DNA of 10,104 nt from Syntrophomonadaceae bacterium (GTDB lineage: Bacteria; Bacillota; Dethiobacteria; DTU022), in assembly GCA_007130585.1 (NCBI GenBank), contig SLSE01000026.1, positions 1-10,104 of the forward strand. Direction: 5' to 3'. Below the pieces are notes generated by a model that had not been told where the DNA came from, searched no databases, and saw nothing but the letters and a program-made list of their open reading frames with translations. The translations under genes were made by a program, and so were the position numbers. Below, piece by piece: positions 1 to 6,090 of this stretch (position 1 is the stretch's first letter; each line of letters starts with the position of its first letter).

Positions 1-421
1 TCTTATGATCAATGAATTTGTTGATCTGCCGGACAAATTCAATCAAATCAGAGGTATTATTCTGGACTATGTAATAAAGCTCTTCTGCTTCAACCATATG
101 GTAAAGATGAACAAGGCGGTTACGATATCCTGCCATTTCGATCAAGGTATCTCCCAGCTCTTTGGAGACAGCGCCAACTTTTACCAAACCTGAGGCAATA
201 CTTTTATATTCGCCGGCTAGCTCAACCTGACCAGATTTAGCCAGTATGTGGCGGCCTATGTCAAAGACTGCTTCAAGAGAACGCCTGAGGAAACTTTCTG
301 CAGCAGCGCTGTTCAGGTTTTCTATGAATTGTTCTTTAGGCAGTCTTTTTAACTGGTCCAGCTCTTTGCAATAATCATTAATCATGCTTAACCTTTGTTT
401 TATAAGCAGATGATTGATCAT
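1..421 (-). CDS. hepT: HEPN-domain ribonuclease toxin of an MNT/HEPN pair (3' end outside window)
   Basis: The frame from the ATG at 421 stays open for 140 codons to the window edge, so the C-terminus is missing. The protein is a small all-helical HEPN (DUF86-like) polypeptide. Residues R100, H105 and Y107 form the R-x4-H-x-Y motif (YRNRLVHLY). In characterised HepT toxins the R and H make the RNase active site, and the Tyr is AMPylated by the partner MNT enzyme to silence it. The ATG overlaps the last base of the upstream mntA stop (TGATG), so the two are translationally coupled, and a GGAGG lies 10 bases upstream inside mntA. A second ATG at codon 13 (385) also has an AAAGG in front. I prefer the longer form because its first helix matches the usual family N-terminus. 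The usual length is about 130-145 residues, so little is probably lost. Confidence 0.85.
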   Translation of the reverse strand, partial: MINHLLIKQRLSMINDYCKELDQLKRLPKEQFIENLNSAAAESFLRRSLEAVFDIGRHILAKSGQVELAGEYKSIASGLVKVGAVSKELGDTLIEMAGYRNRLVHLYHMVEAEELYYIVQNNTSDLIEFVRQINKFIDHK

Positions 422-855
422 CAGAGAATATCCTCCAGTCGTTCTTCGTAAAACTTTTCAATTACCGGCCTAAAGTCGGCGGCTTTTCTAAGCACGTTTT
501 CTTCGTAATCTTCCTGCAGATCCTTGCTTTGCGCATAAATACATTTGCCATAAACCGCTTCCGCCTGGAAAACGGAATGCTGCTCCTGCAGTAAAACAAG
601 ATCCACTTTAAGTGGTTCAAAGAGGGAACTGATCTGGTAGTAAAGCCTGCTATACAGTGCTGGTAAGGCTTCAGGCTCGGGCAGGTTTTCTTTTAAAATA
701 ATGCCAATATCTAAATCCTCGAGCTGGTCATCAGCGGTGACAGGTTTATTTTCCAGGCGTTTTATACCTTTATCAACCATAGAACCGAACAGGTAGATTA
801 AGATAATGTTATTATCTTCGGCAATATTTTTCAGTTCTTCAATTTTTCCAGTCAT
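421..855 (-). CDS. mntA: MNT-type minimal nucleotidyltransferase antitoxin (MntA-like), 144 aa
   Basis: This is a small DNA polymerase beta-fold nucleotidyltransferase. All the expected catalytic elements are visible: the Gly-Ser pair at residues 24-25 after a hydrophobic strand (IYLFGS), the Asp pair D47 and D49 in DLDIGII, and a third carboxylate D85 in VDLVLL. The pairing with a HEPN gene just downstream indicates the antitoxin that adds AMP to the HepT tyrosine and so neutralises it. The GS-to-DxD spacing is 21 residues instead of the roughly 10 of the compact family. I believe a subfamily with this longer loop exists, so this is variation rather than damage. The C-terminal helix (residues 118-144) is charged. 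The ATG at 855 is preceded by AGAAAGG nine bases upstream. The DNA here is visibly more AT-rich than the ATPase operon, which fits a mobile defence-type module. Confidence 0.87.
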   Translation of the reverse strand: MTGKIEELKNIAEDNNIILIYLFGSMVDKGIKRLENKPVTADDQLEDLDIGIILKENLPEPEALPALYSRLYYQISSLFEPLKVDLVLLQEQHSVFQAEAVYGKCIYAQSKDLQEDYEENVLRKAADFRPVIEKFYEERLEDIL

Positions 856-899
856 GGAGTTATGCCTTTCTATATTAAAGTTGAAATATCTTCCATAAC

Positions 900-928
900 A
901 TTATAAGGTATTACGCCCCAATTAACAA
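900..928 (-). promoter_or_regulatory. Predicted sigma-A promoter of the mntA-hepT pair
   Basis: On the - strand a perfect TATAAT (900-905) lies 17 bases downstream of TTGTTA (923-928, four of six matches to TTGACA). The start point would be near 893, giving a leader of about 38 bases before the mntA ATG at 855. No other gene is served by it. Confidence 0.6.
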
Positions 929-959
929 ATAAGCAAGACGGCTAAAAGTACATAAATAA

Positions 960-1272
960 ACCAGGTTCCAACAGACCTTCAGCTTCACCTTCAGATTCTT
1001 ACTCCCCGAACATCTCCAGTCATTTCCGTTGCCCCTACAGACAACTTCATATGACCTCCGTCCGGTTTTCTAAGATTCTGAGTTGCGGTTTCCGGCGCTT
1101 CCCGGCTTTTGTTCCAGTTTTACCCTTTCCTTAGCCTTTCCGCTACCGTTCCTTGCAACTGTCCAGTTCTTCTGGATACTTCCGGTTTCCAAGTAAAGCT
1201 GGCGCTTCCTTTTTTGCCGGTTTCTCCCTTCGAACTGAACCCGGTTCACTTTCGTGTCTCTCGGAACCTGGT
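960..1272 (-). ncRNA. Unidentified structured non-coding RNA, about 313 nt
   Basis: Seen in the sequence: the ends are complementary. ACCAGGTTCC (960-969) pairs with GGAACCTGGT (1263-1272), and AGAC (973-976) pairs with GTCT (1256-1259). Read as - strand RNA, the three bases between give a G-U, an A-U and one G-G mismatch, so the closing helix spans 17 positions. Inside it are compatible nested helices: 1217-1224 with 1237-1244, hairpin 1162-1176, 1081-1086 with 1155-1160 enclosing hairpins 1092-1105 and 1132-1145, and 1019-1023 with 1051-1055 enclosing 1028-1031 with 1042-1045. The RNA strand is purine-rich. A strong promoter (1279-1308) places the start at A1272, the first base of the closing helix. 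The 3' side runs into TTTATTTAT (about 952-960), a possible end. I see no hallmarks of tmRNA, RNase P RNA, SRP RNA or group I/II introns, and no credible protein. A MITE with terminal inverted repeats is the alternative, but no target duplication is visible. Confidence 0.6.
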
Positions 1273-1278
1273 AGATGT

Positions 1279-1308
1279 ATAATAGCACGGGACCTGTCAG
1301 CATGTCAA
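1279..1308 (-). promoter_or_regulatory. Strong sigma-A promoter driving the structured RNA
   Basis: On the - strand a perfect TTGACA (1303-1308) is followed by an 18-base spacer and TATTAT (1279-1284, five of six matches). The start seven bases past the -10 element is A1272, which coincides with the 5' end of the long-range helix of the RNA. Confidence 0.72.
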
Positions 1309-1345
1309 TAGTTTTTTCAATATTTTTTTTAAAAAAATTATTGGA
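1309..1345 (-). promoter_or_regulatory. A/T-tract palindrome acting as a probable UP element
   Basis: An almost pure A/T stretch lies directly upstream of the TTGACA box. It includes an imperfect palindrome at 1318-1343 (CAATA, a T run, an A run, TTATTG). Phased A and T tracts at this position are typical of UP elements of strong stable-RNA promoters. It lies too far from atpD, and is too T-A symmetrical, to be called a terminator. Confidence 0.45.
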
Positions 1346-1451
1346 TTTATTTGCCTCCACAGCTATAAAAAGGAGTTTTGCTCCTGCCTCCATTTTACCG
1401 TTACCTGTTGTTTACTCAGGCGATTTAGTCAAATATGGGCCCGTGGCAGGA

Positions 1452-1480
1452 ATGACTGTGAATTAAGATGAATATATATA
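1452..1480 (+). promoter_or_regulatory. Candidate promoter of the atp operon
   Basis: ATGACT (1452-1457, four of six) and TATATA (1475-1480, four of six) are separated by 17 bases. The start would be about 1487, with a leader of about 25 bases before atpD. It is the best candidate in 1346-1512. A weaker TTGTTT/AAATAT pair sits at 1408-1436. Apart from these and a short hairpin at 1371-1385, I see nothing else in 1346-1512. Confidence 0.33.
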
Positions 1481-1512
1481 CAGGATAAATCATTCAACGG
1501 GAGTATATAATT

Positions 1513-3078
1513 ATGGCTGAAATGAAAATTTCGGAACAGCAGGCCGGCTCCGAACCTGAAGGCAAAATAATATCGGTGCGCGGCAGTGTGGTGGATGCGC
1601 TATTCCCGGGGCGGGTTCCCCCGCTGCACACAAAGCTCGAGGCTGGTCCGGAAAAAAGCGTGATCATCGAGGTTGTCTCGCACCAAAAAGGTAAGGTGGC
1701 CCGGGGAATAGCAATTACCCCGACGGCCGGCCTGCGCCGCGGTGACCCGGTAACCGACAGCGGGGACATGATCCGGGTTCCTGTCGGTAATCAGACCCTG
1801 GGCCGGATGTTCAACGTTTTCGGTGAAACGATCGATGAAAAAGAAGAGATCACCGACGCGGAAAAGCGGGGCATCCACCAGGCTTCCGCTTCCATATCGC
1901 GCAGGGTTACCTCGACGGAAATTTTTGAGACCGGCATAAAAGCAATCGACCTGCTTACCCCCCTGGAGCGGGGAGGAAAAGCGGGCCTTTTCGGCGGGGC
2001 CGGGGTGGGAAAAACTGTCCTGATCACCGAGCTGATCAATAATACCGTGGGCAAGCACGAAGGAGTAAGCATCTTCTGCGGTATTGGCGAACGGTCCCGC
2101 GAGGCGGAGGAACTTTACCGCGATATCCAGGAGGCGGGGGTGCTCGACAATACGGTTATGGTTTTCGGCCAGATGAACGAACCTCCCGGGGCGCGTTACC
2201 TGGTCGGACACTCGGCGCTTACCATGGCCGAGTATTTCAGGGATGAGGCAAAACAGGACGTTCTGCTCCTGATTGATAATATATTCCGTTTTGTCCAGGC
2301 CGGCTCCGAGGTATCCGGTCTTCTCGGCAAGATGCCCTCAAGAGTTGGTTACCAGCCCACCCTGGCCACAGAAATCGCCGCCCTGCAGGAGAGAATTTCC
2401 AATACTGCCACAGGGGCGATTACCTCGATCCAGGCCGTTTACGTGCCGGCCGATGACTTTACCGACCCCTCGGCCACCCATACTTTCGCCCACCTTTCAG
2501 CCTCGATTATCCTGTCCCGCAAGCGGGCCAGCGAAGGACTGTACCCGGCGGTTGATCCGCTGCGCTCCTGGTCAAAAATGCTCACCCCGCTGGTTGTCGG
2601 AGAACGCCATTACAGGGTGGCCCAGGAAGTGCGGCGCAACCTGGCCGAGTACGAAGAACTGAAGGATATTATCGCCATGCTCGGACTGGAAGAGCTTTCC
2701 CAGGACGACCGGCAGGTTGTGAACCGGGCCCGGCGCCTGGAGCGGTTTCTGACCCAGCCGTTTGTGACCACCGAGCAGTTTACCGGGATCAGCGGTAAAG
2801 TTACAGACCTGGAAGATGCCCTGGATGGCTGCGAGCGGATCTTAAACGATGAATTCTACGAGCGGTCCGAATCAGATCTTTACATGCTCGGCAGAATAGA
2901 CGAAATAAAGTCGAAGGCCGGCGCGAAAGAAAAGGCTGAAGAAGGGACTAAAGAAAAGCCGGAAGAAGAGACTGAAGAAGGGGCCGAAGAAGAAAACAGT
3001 GAAGGCCAACCCGAAGAAAACCGGCCTGAAGAAGTTCGATCCGAAGAAAATAAACCCGGTGAAAAAGAACGGAATTAA
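1513..3078 (+). CDS. atpD: N-type ATPase F1 subunit beta, 521 aa, with Glu-rich C-terminal tail
   Basis: This is the catalytic subunit of the F1 head. The Walker A loop GGAGVGKT is at residues 161-168 (K167), the catalytic Glu in GERSRE is E193, and Walker B is in LLLIDNIFRF. The DELSEED-equivalent loop is EELSQDD at 393-399. The conserved core ends near residue 466. Residues 467-521 are a low-complexity tail with about 21 Glu in 55 positions, absent from ordinary beta subunits of about 460-480 residues. The ATG at 1513 has GGGAG nine bases upstream. It is the first gene of the operon, as always in the atpDCQRBEFAG arrangement, whereas conventional F-type operons place atpD near the end. Binding residues are all intact, so the enzyme should be active. 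Confidence 0.97.
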   Translation: MAEMKISEQQAGSEPEGKIISVRGSVVDALFPGRVPPLHTKLEAGPEKSVIIEVVSHQKGKVARGIAITPTAGLRRGDPVTDSGDMIRVPVGNQTLGRMFNVFGETIDEKEEITDAEKRGIHQASASISRRVTSTEIFETGIKAIDLLTPLERGGKAGLFGGAGVGKTVLITELINNTVGKHEGVSIFCGIGERSREAEELYRDIQEAGVLDNTVMVFGQMNEPPGARYLVGHSALTMAEYFRDEAKQDVLLLIDNIFRFVQAGSEVSGLLGKMPSRVGYQPTLATEIAALQERISNTATGAITSIQAVYVPADDFTDPSATHTFAHLSASIILSRKRASEGLYPAVDPLRSWSKMLTPLVVGERHYRVAQEVRRNLAEYEELKDIIAMLGLEELSQDDRQVVNRARRLERFLTQPFVTTEQFTGISGKVTDLEDALDGCERILNDEFYERSESDLYMLGRIDEIKSKAGAKEKAEEGTKEKPEEETEEGAEEENSEGQPEENRPEEVRSEENKPGEKERN

Positions 3079-3110
3079 GAAGGCCGGGCAGAATAAGAGG
3101 AGAAGGACGC

Positions 3111-3164
3111 ATGGTGAGCAGATCCTGCTTTATCTTTACAGGGAGTGTTCAGGGTGAAACTTAA
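3111..3164 (+). CDS. Possible 17-aa leader ORF overlapping the atpC start
   Basis: An ATG at 3111 has an excellent ribosome site (AGGAGAAGG, 3098-3106) and opens a frame of 17 codons (MVSRSCFIFTGSVQGET) ending in TAA at 3162-3164. This is eleven bases inside atpC and in a different frame. It may couple atpC translation to termination of the short ORF, or may be a relic start region. No function can be inferred from the peptide. It could also be a chance ORF. Confidence 0.35.
   Translation: MVSRSCFIFTGSVQGET
3141..3145 (+). promoter_or_regulatory. Ribosome binding site fixing the atpC start
   Basis: GGGAG lies eight bases before the GTG at 3154. The alternative GTG at 3145 overlaps this site and has no good Shine-Dalgarno of its own, so 3154 is preferred. 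Confidence 0.5.
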
Positions 3165-3543
3165 AATACTGCTGCCGTCCGAAGTGCTGCTTGAAGAACC
3201 GGTGAACCAGGTTACGGCGGAAGCTGAGAACGGGTTTTTCTCGATCCTGCCGCGCCACATAGATTTTGTATCGGCCCTGGTACCCGGGATTTTTTCCTAT
3301 GTTGACTCCGAAGGGGAAGAGCGGTTCCTGGCCCTCGACGACGGCATCCTGGTTAAACAGGGCGACCGGGTCTATGTTTCAGCCGCGCGCGCCGTTACGG
3401 GGGAAAGCCTGGAAGAACTGGAGGACGCGGTTGAAAATGAATTGAAGGTGCTGGATGAAAGCGAGAAAAAATCACGCGCGGTTATGTCGCGACTGGAAGT
3501 CGATACCCTGCGCCGTTTTTCCCGCCTGGGAGGGGAGCGCTAA
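3154..3543 (+). CDS. atpC: N-type ATPase F1 subunit epsilon, 129 aa
   Basis: This subunit joins gamma to the c ring and belongs to the central stalk. The N-terminal beta-sandwich is recognisable from the start (MKLKILLPSEVLLEE) through NGFFSILPRHIDFVSALVPG, which matches the NGxFxxLPxHxDxVxxLxPG pattern of epsilon subunits. A short charged helical C-terminus follows (roughly residues 88-129). I chose the GTG at 3154 because the protein then begins directly with the first strand and has a GGGAG eight bases upstream. The GTG at 3145 would add three residues. The stop shares one base with the atpQ start (TAATG). The position directly after atpD is typical. A short ORF with a strong ribosome site overlaps the start. 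Confidence 0.94.
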   Translation: MKLKILLPSEVLLEEPVNQVTAEAENGFFSILPRHIDFVSALVPGIFSYVDSEGEERFLALDDGILVKQGDRVYVSAARAVTGESLEELEDAVENELKVLDESEKKSRAVMSRLEVDTLRRFSRLGGER

Positions 3544-3881
3544 TGGCAGGCAGTAATAATGATAAAGGCAGTAAAGGTAAGGGCCTGCCGGAAAAGGTAG
3601 GCCGGAAAGCATCACGCCGGATCAGGGCCCGCCGGACCCGCGATAAAAGTGTCTGGTTTGGACTGGGTATGTTCGGCATGGTCGGTTGGACTGTTGCCGC
3701 CACCACCGTTATCGGGGTGGTTATCGGCCTCTGGATAGACCGCACCTGGCCCGGTCCGATCTCATGGACTTTAACCATGCTCTTTATCGGCCTGATTGTC
3801 GGCTGCCTCAATGCCTGGTACTGGGTCAGCAGGGAAAGCCGCCTCGATGAAGAGTATGCAGAGGAAGAAGAAAATGACTGA
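3543..3881 (+). CDS. atpQ: N-ATPase AtpQ, AtpI-like small membrane protein, 112 aa
   Basis: The product has a basic, soluble N-terminus (residues 11-35, rich in Lys and Arg) and two transmembrane helices at about 40-63 and 72-95. The stretches GVVIGLWIDRTWP and GLIVGCLNAWYWVS are the conserved parts of the AtpI-like protein of N-ATPase operons. AtpI relatives are thought to help c-ring assembly or Mg2+ supply. For AtpQ specifically the role is inferred from its constant place next to atpR and the Fo genes. The ATG overlaps the atpC stop and has GGGAGGGGAG just upstream, so translation is coupled. The C-terminus ends in an acidic run (EEYAEEEEND), a feature shared with three other subunits of this operon. 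Confidence 0.9.
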   Translation: MAGSNNDKGSKGKGLPEKVGRKASRRIRARRTRDKSVWFGLGMFGMVGWTVAATTVIGVVIGLWIDRTWPGPISWTLTMLFIGLIVGCLNAWYWVSRESRLDEEYAEEEEND

Positions 3882-3908
3882 GGAAATTAGGGGAAGGGAC
3901 CCGGAGCC

Positions 3909-4199
3909 ATGTTCGTGCTGTACCTGATATTATCACTGTTCGCGGGCATCCTGCTCGGGGCCTTGTTTTTCGGAGGCCTGTGGTGGACCGTGCAAAAAAT
4001 GAGCGGCAGCGGCAGCCCCCATCTGCTTATGGCGGTGAGCTTTATCGTCCGCACTGTGGTTGTGTTGGGCGCCTTTTACCTGCTGGTGCAGACGGGATGG
4101 CCCAACCTGCTGGCGGCTATGCTCGGTTTTATAGTAGCCCGGATTTATTTAATGTACCGTTTAAAGCCTTTTCCGGAAAAGAGCGACTCAGGATCCTGA
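3909..4199 (+). CDS. atpR: N-ATPase AtpR membrane protein, 96 aa
   Basis: A three-helix membrane protein with helices at roughly 4-28, 40-60 and 65-82. It carries two Arg inside or at the edge of the second and third helices: R48 (SFIVRTVV) and R78 (IVARIYL). AtpR is found only in N-ATPase operons. The membrane arginines have been proposed to face the ion-binding Glu of c subunits during ring assembly. That proposal comes from the literature on the family and is not shown by this sequence. The ATG at 3909 follows GGGGAAGGG. It lies 27 bases after atpQ and 72 bases before atpB. The position between atpQ and atpB is the main support for the assignment, since the sequence itself is poorly conserved. 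Confidence 0.88.
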   Translation: MFVLYLILSLFAGILLGALFFGGLWWTVQKMSGSGSPHLLMAVSFIVRTVVVLGAFYLLVQTGWPNLLAAMLGFIVARIYLMYRLKPFPEKSDSGS

Positions 4200-4271
4200 A
4201 TATTACTCCCGCTGAAAAGGAACCCTCCGGGGAACCTGAGAGCAGAGTAAGTTTTTTGAGGGAGGAACACA

Positions 4272-4964
4272 ATGACTATTAACCCTGATGAAATCATCCT
4301 TTTGCAGTGGGGCTGGTTTACGATCAATTCCACAATCTTCTTTACCTGGCTGGTAATGTTTCTGCTTACCTTCGGTTCCTGGCTGGTAACCAGGAAGCTG
4401 ACCAGCGAGGGAGAATTGTCGCGCTGGCAAAACCTGCTTGAAGTTATCGTCCAGGGCATCAATAGTCAGATCCGCGAAGTGAGCCGCCGGGACCCGGGTC
4501 CGTACCTGCCCTTCGTCGGCACCCTTTTTATTTTTATCGCCACTTCGAATATCCTGGCCATTGTCCCGGGTTACACGCCGCCTACCAGTTCGCTGTCGAC
4601 AACGGCGGCCCTGGCCATCTGCGTATTTATTGCGGTGCCTGTTTTCGGTATAGCCAACCAGGGTCTGGTCAACTACCTCAGGCAGTACCTCCAGCCGACT
4701 ATTTTTATGCTGCCCTTTAATATCATTGGCGAACTAAGCCGCACCCTGGCCCTGGCAGTGCGTCTTTACGGTAATATCATGAGCGGAACAATTATCGTTG
4801 GAATTTTACTGACCATCACACCGCTTGTCTTTCCGATAGTCATGCAGGCCCTGGGCCTGTTAACCGGTTTAATACAGGCCTACATCTTTGCCATTCTGGC
4901 CATGGTTTACATTGCTTCAGCCAACCAGGCCCAACAGGAAATAGTGAAAAAAGGAGAGAAATAA
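4272..4964 (+). CDS. atpB: N-type ATPase Fo subunit a, 230 aa
   Basis: This is the stator membrane subunit that holds the ion half-channels against the c ring. The essential stator arginine is R164 in LAVRLYGNIMSG, equivalent to R210 of E. coli subunit a. The upstream helix includes FNIIGELSRTLAL, and the last helix carries Q202 in QAYIFAILAMVYI. About five to six hydrophobic segments are visible, starting at residues 17-40. The protein is shorter than E. coli AtpB (271) but normal for N-ATPases (about 220-240). The ATG has GGGAGG seven bases upstream. The gene is separated from atpE by only two bases. Confidence 0.96.
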   Translation: MTINPDEIILLQWGWFTINSTIFFTWLVMFLLTFGSWLVTRKLTSEGELSRWQNLLEVIVQGINSQIREVSRRDPGPYLPFVGTLFIFIATSNILAIVPGYTPPTSSLSTTAALAICVFIAVPVFGIANQGLVNYLRQYLQPTIFMLPFNIIGELSRTLALAVRLYGNIMSGTIIVGILLTITPLVFPIVMQALGLLTGLIQAYIFAILAMVYIASANQAQQEIVKKGEK

Positions 4965-4966
4965 TT

Positions 4967-5230
4967 ATGGAAAGCTTAGGTATGATCGGCATTATCTCGA
5001 TTGCCACCGGCGGGCTGACCATCGCCTTCGGTTCGCTGGGACCCGCTCTCGGACAGGGGCGGGCGGTTGCCCAGGCCCTCAGTTCAATTGCCCAGCAGCC
5101 CGACGAAGCGAATACCATTACGCGGACCCTTTTTGTCGGTCTGGCCATGATTGAATCTACGGCGATTTACTGTTTTGTGGTCTCCATGATCTTAATATTT
5201 GCCAATCCCTTCTGGAATCACTTCCTTTAG
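4967..5230 (+). CDS. atpE: N-type ATPase Fo subunit c with Na+-binding residues, 87 aa
   Basis: A two-helix proteolipid that forms the rotor ring. Compared from memory with the Ilyobacter tartaricus c subunit, the Na+ ligands align as Q30 (GPALGQG), E63, S64, T65 and Y68 (IESTAIYC), with P26 in helix one. This full set is the signature of Na+ rather than H+ coordination. The fifth contact in I. tartaricus is the backbone carbonyl of V63, here M61, whose side chain matters little. The loop AQQPDEA replaces the common RQP motif. Helix one spans about 5-38 and helix two about 50-80. AGGAG stands ten bases before the ATG. It is followed after 47 bases by atpF. Confidence 0.96.
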   Translation: MESLGMIGIISIATGGLTIAFGSLGPALGQGRAVAQALSSIAQQPDEANTITRTLFVGLAMIESTAIYCFVVSMILIFANPFWNHFL

Positions 5231-5277
5231 GAGAGGCGGCAGGTTAACAAAGAAAGTTAAACCAGAGGAGAAGGATT

Positions 5278-6090
5278 ATGCTCATAGATTGGTATACGAT
5301 AATATTTCAGATCCTGAATTTCCTGATCCTGGTTTTTTTGCTGAGGCGCTACCTCTACGGCCCCATTATCCGGGCCATGGATGACCGCGAAAAGAAAATC
5401 GTGGAGCGCGAAGAGGCCGCCGCTGAAAAGAAAGCCGAAGCCGAAAAAGCGGAAGAAGACTACCGCCGGCAGAAAGAAGAGCTGGAGGAGCAGGAAGAGG
5501 AAATCAGGGAAAAAGCCCGCGAGAAAGCAGCAGAAGAAAAGAACGAGCTTGTTAACAAGGCCCGCGAAGAAGTGGGCGAAACAAAGCGCCGCTGGGAAGA
5601 AGCCTTCGAACGGGAGAAGGAAACTTTTATTAACGAACTGCGCAGGCGAATCGGGCAGCAGGCCTGCCAGGTGGCCAGGCACTGCCTGGAAGACCTGGCC
5701 GATTCCCGCCTGGAAGAGCTGATCTGGGACCTGTTCCTGGAGAAAATAGCAGATCTGCCTGAAGAAGAAAGCTCCGCCCTGCAGGAAGCGCTCGCCTCGG
5801 ATGACTATAAAGTGGTCCTGCACAGCGCCTTTGATGCGCCCGATGAAAAACTTGACCGGCTTTCCGAAAGCCTGCAGAAAGCAGTGCCCGCTTCAGAGGG
5901 CAAAATATCCGTTTCGGCCGAGGTTGATCAAAACCTGGTCTGCGGCTTGGAGCTGGATGCCGGCGGATACCGGGTAGCCTGGAATATCGACAGTTACCTG
6001 GAGGATGTAGAAGAACAGATTTTAGATGAACTCGACCAGAGCGCACCTGTGGAGAGCAGCGAGGAGGTGCCGGGTGGTGAAGAAGAATAA
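5278..6090 (+). CDS. atpF: N-type ATPase Fo subunit b with delta-like C-terminal domain, 270 aa
   Basis: This is the peripheral stalk. Residues 4-22 form the membrane anchor (IDWYTIIFQILNFLILVFLL). A long charged helix follows, approximately residues 30-150, rich in Lys, Arg and Glu and suited to a coiled coil. From about 177 to 245 the sequence changes to a mixed fold (VVLHSAFDAP, then NLVCGLELDAGGYRVAWNID). This resembles the C-terminal domain of the F1 delta subunit, and long b subunits of this kind are normal in the 'alternate' ATPase family. It explains why the operon has no atpH. The last residues are acidic (SSEEVPGGEEE). The ATG has AGGAGAAGG six bases upstream. The gene end overlaps the start of atpA by about 14 bases. 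Confidence 0.94.
   Translation: MLIDWYTIIFQILNFLILVFLLRRYLYGPIIRAMDDREKKIVEREEAAAEKKAEAEKAEEDYRRQKEELEEQEEEIREKAREKAAEEKNELVNKAREEVGETKRRWEEAFEREKETFINELRRRIGQQACQVARHCLEDLADSRLEELIWDLFLEKIADLPEEESSALQEALASDDYKVVLHSAFDAPDEKLDRLSESLQKAVPASEGKISVSAEVDQNLVCGLELDAGGYRVAWNIDSYLEDVEEQILDELDQSAPVESSEEVPGGEEE
6062..6067 (+). promoter_or_regulatory. Ribosome binding site fixing the atpA start
   Basis: A perfect AGGAGG inside the end of atpF lies nine bases before the GTG at 6077 and six before the GTG at 6074. The in-frame ATG at 6026 has no such site and would add residues unlike any alpha N-terminus. Confidence 0.7.

Noticed and set aside
5..193. + strand ORF at the left edge
   Set aside because: It is the complement of the HEPN gene, which has the diagnostic R-x4-H-x-Y motif in the other strand.
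1220..1245. tRNA T-arm-like GGTTCAGTTCGAA in the - strand RNA
   Set aside because: No acceptor, D or anticodon arms and no CCA fit around it.
960..1272. MITE with terminal inverted repeats
   Set aside because: Not excluded, but no target duplication is visible at the borders, and the promoter start coincides with the helix end. Multiple nested helices on one strand favour an RNA gene.
1278..1283. TATAAT on the + strand as atp operon promoter
   Set aside because: No -35 element lies 16-18 bases upstream on the + strand, and the bases are explained by the - strand -10 element.
1366..1385. Hairpin AGGAG/CTCCT followed by a T run on the - strand, terminator-like
   Set aside because: The stem is only five pairs and no - strand gene ends there.
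1070..1393. 107-codon - strand ORF in the intergenic region
   Set aside because: Its start lies upstream of, and the frame runs through, the promoter at 1279-1308. It has no ribosome site of quality, a low-complexity basic composition, and overlaps the predicted structured RNA.
6026..6076. ATG at 6026 as the atpA start
   Set aside because: It lies deep inside atpF, without a ribosome site, and yields an N-terminus foreign to alpha subunits. The AGGAGG and GTG at 6074/6077 fit better.
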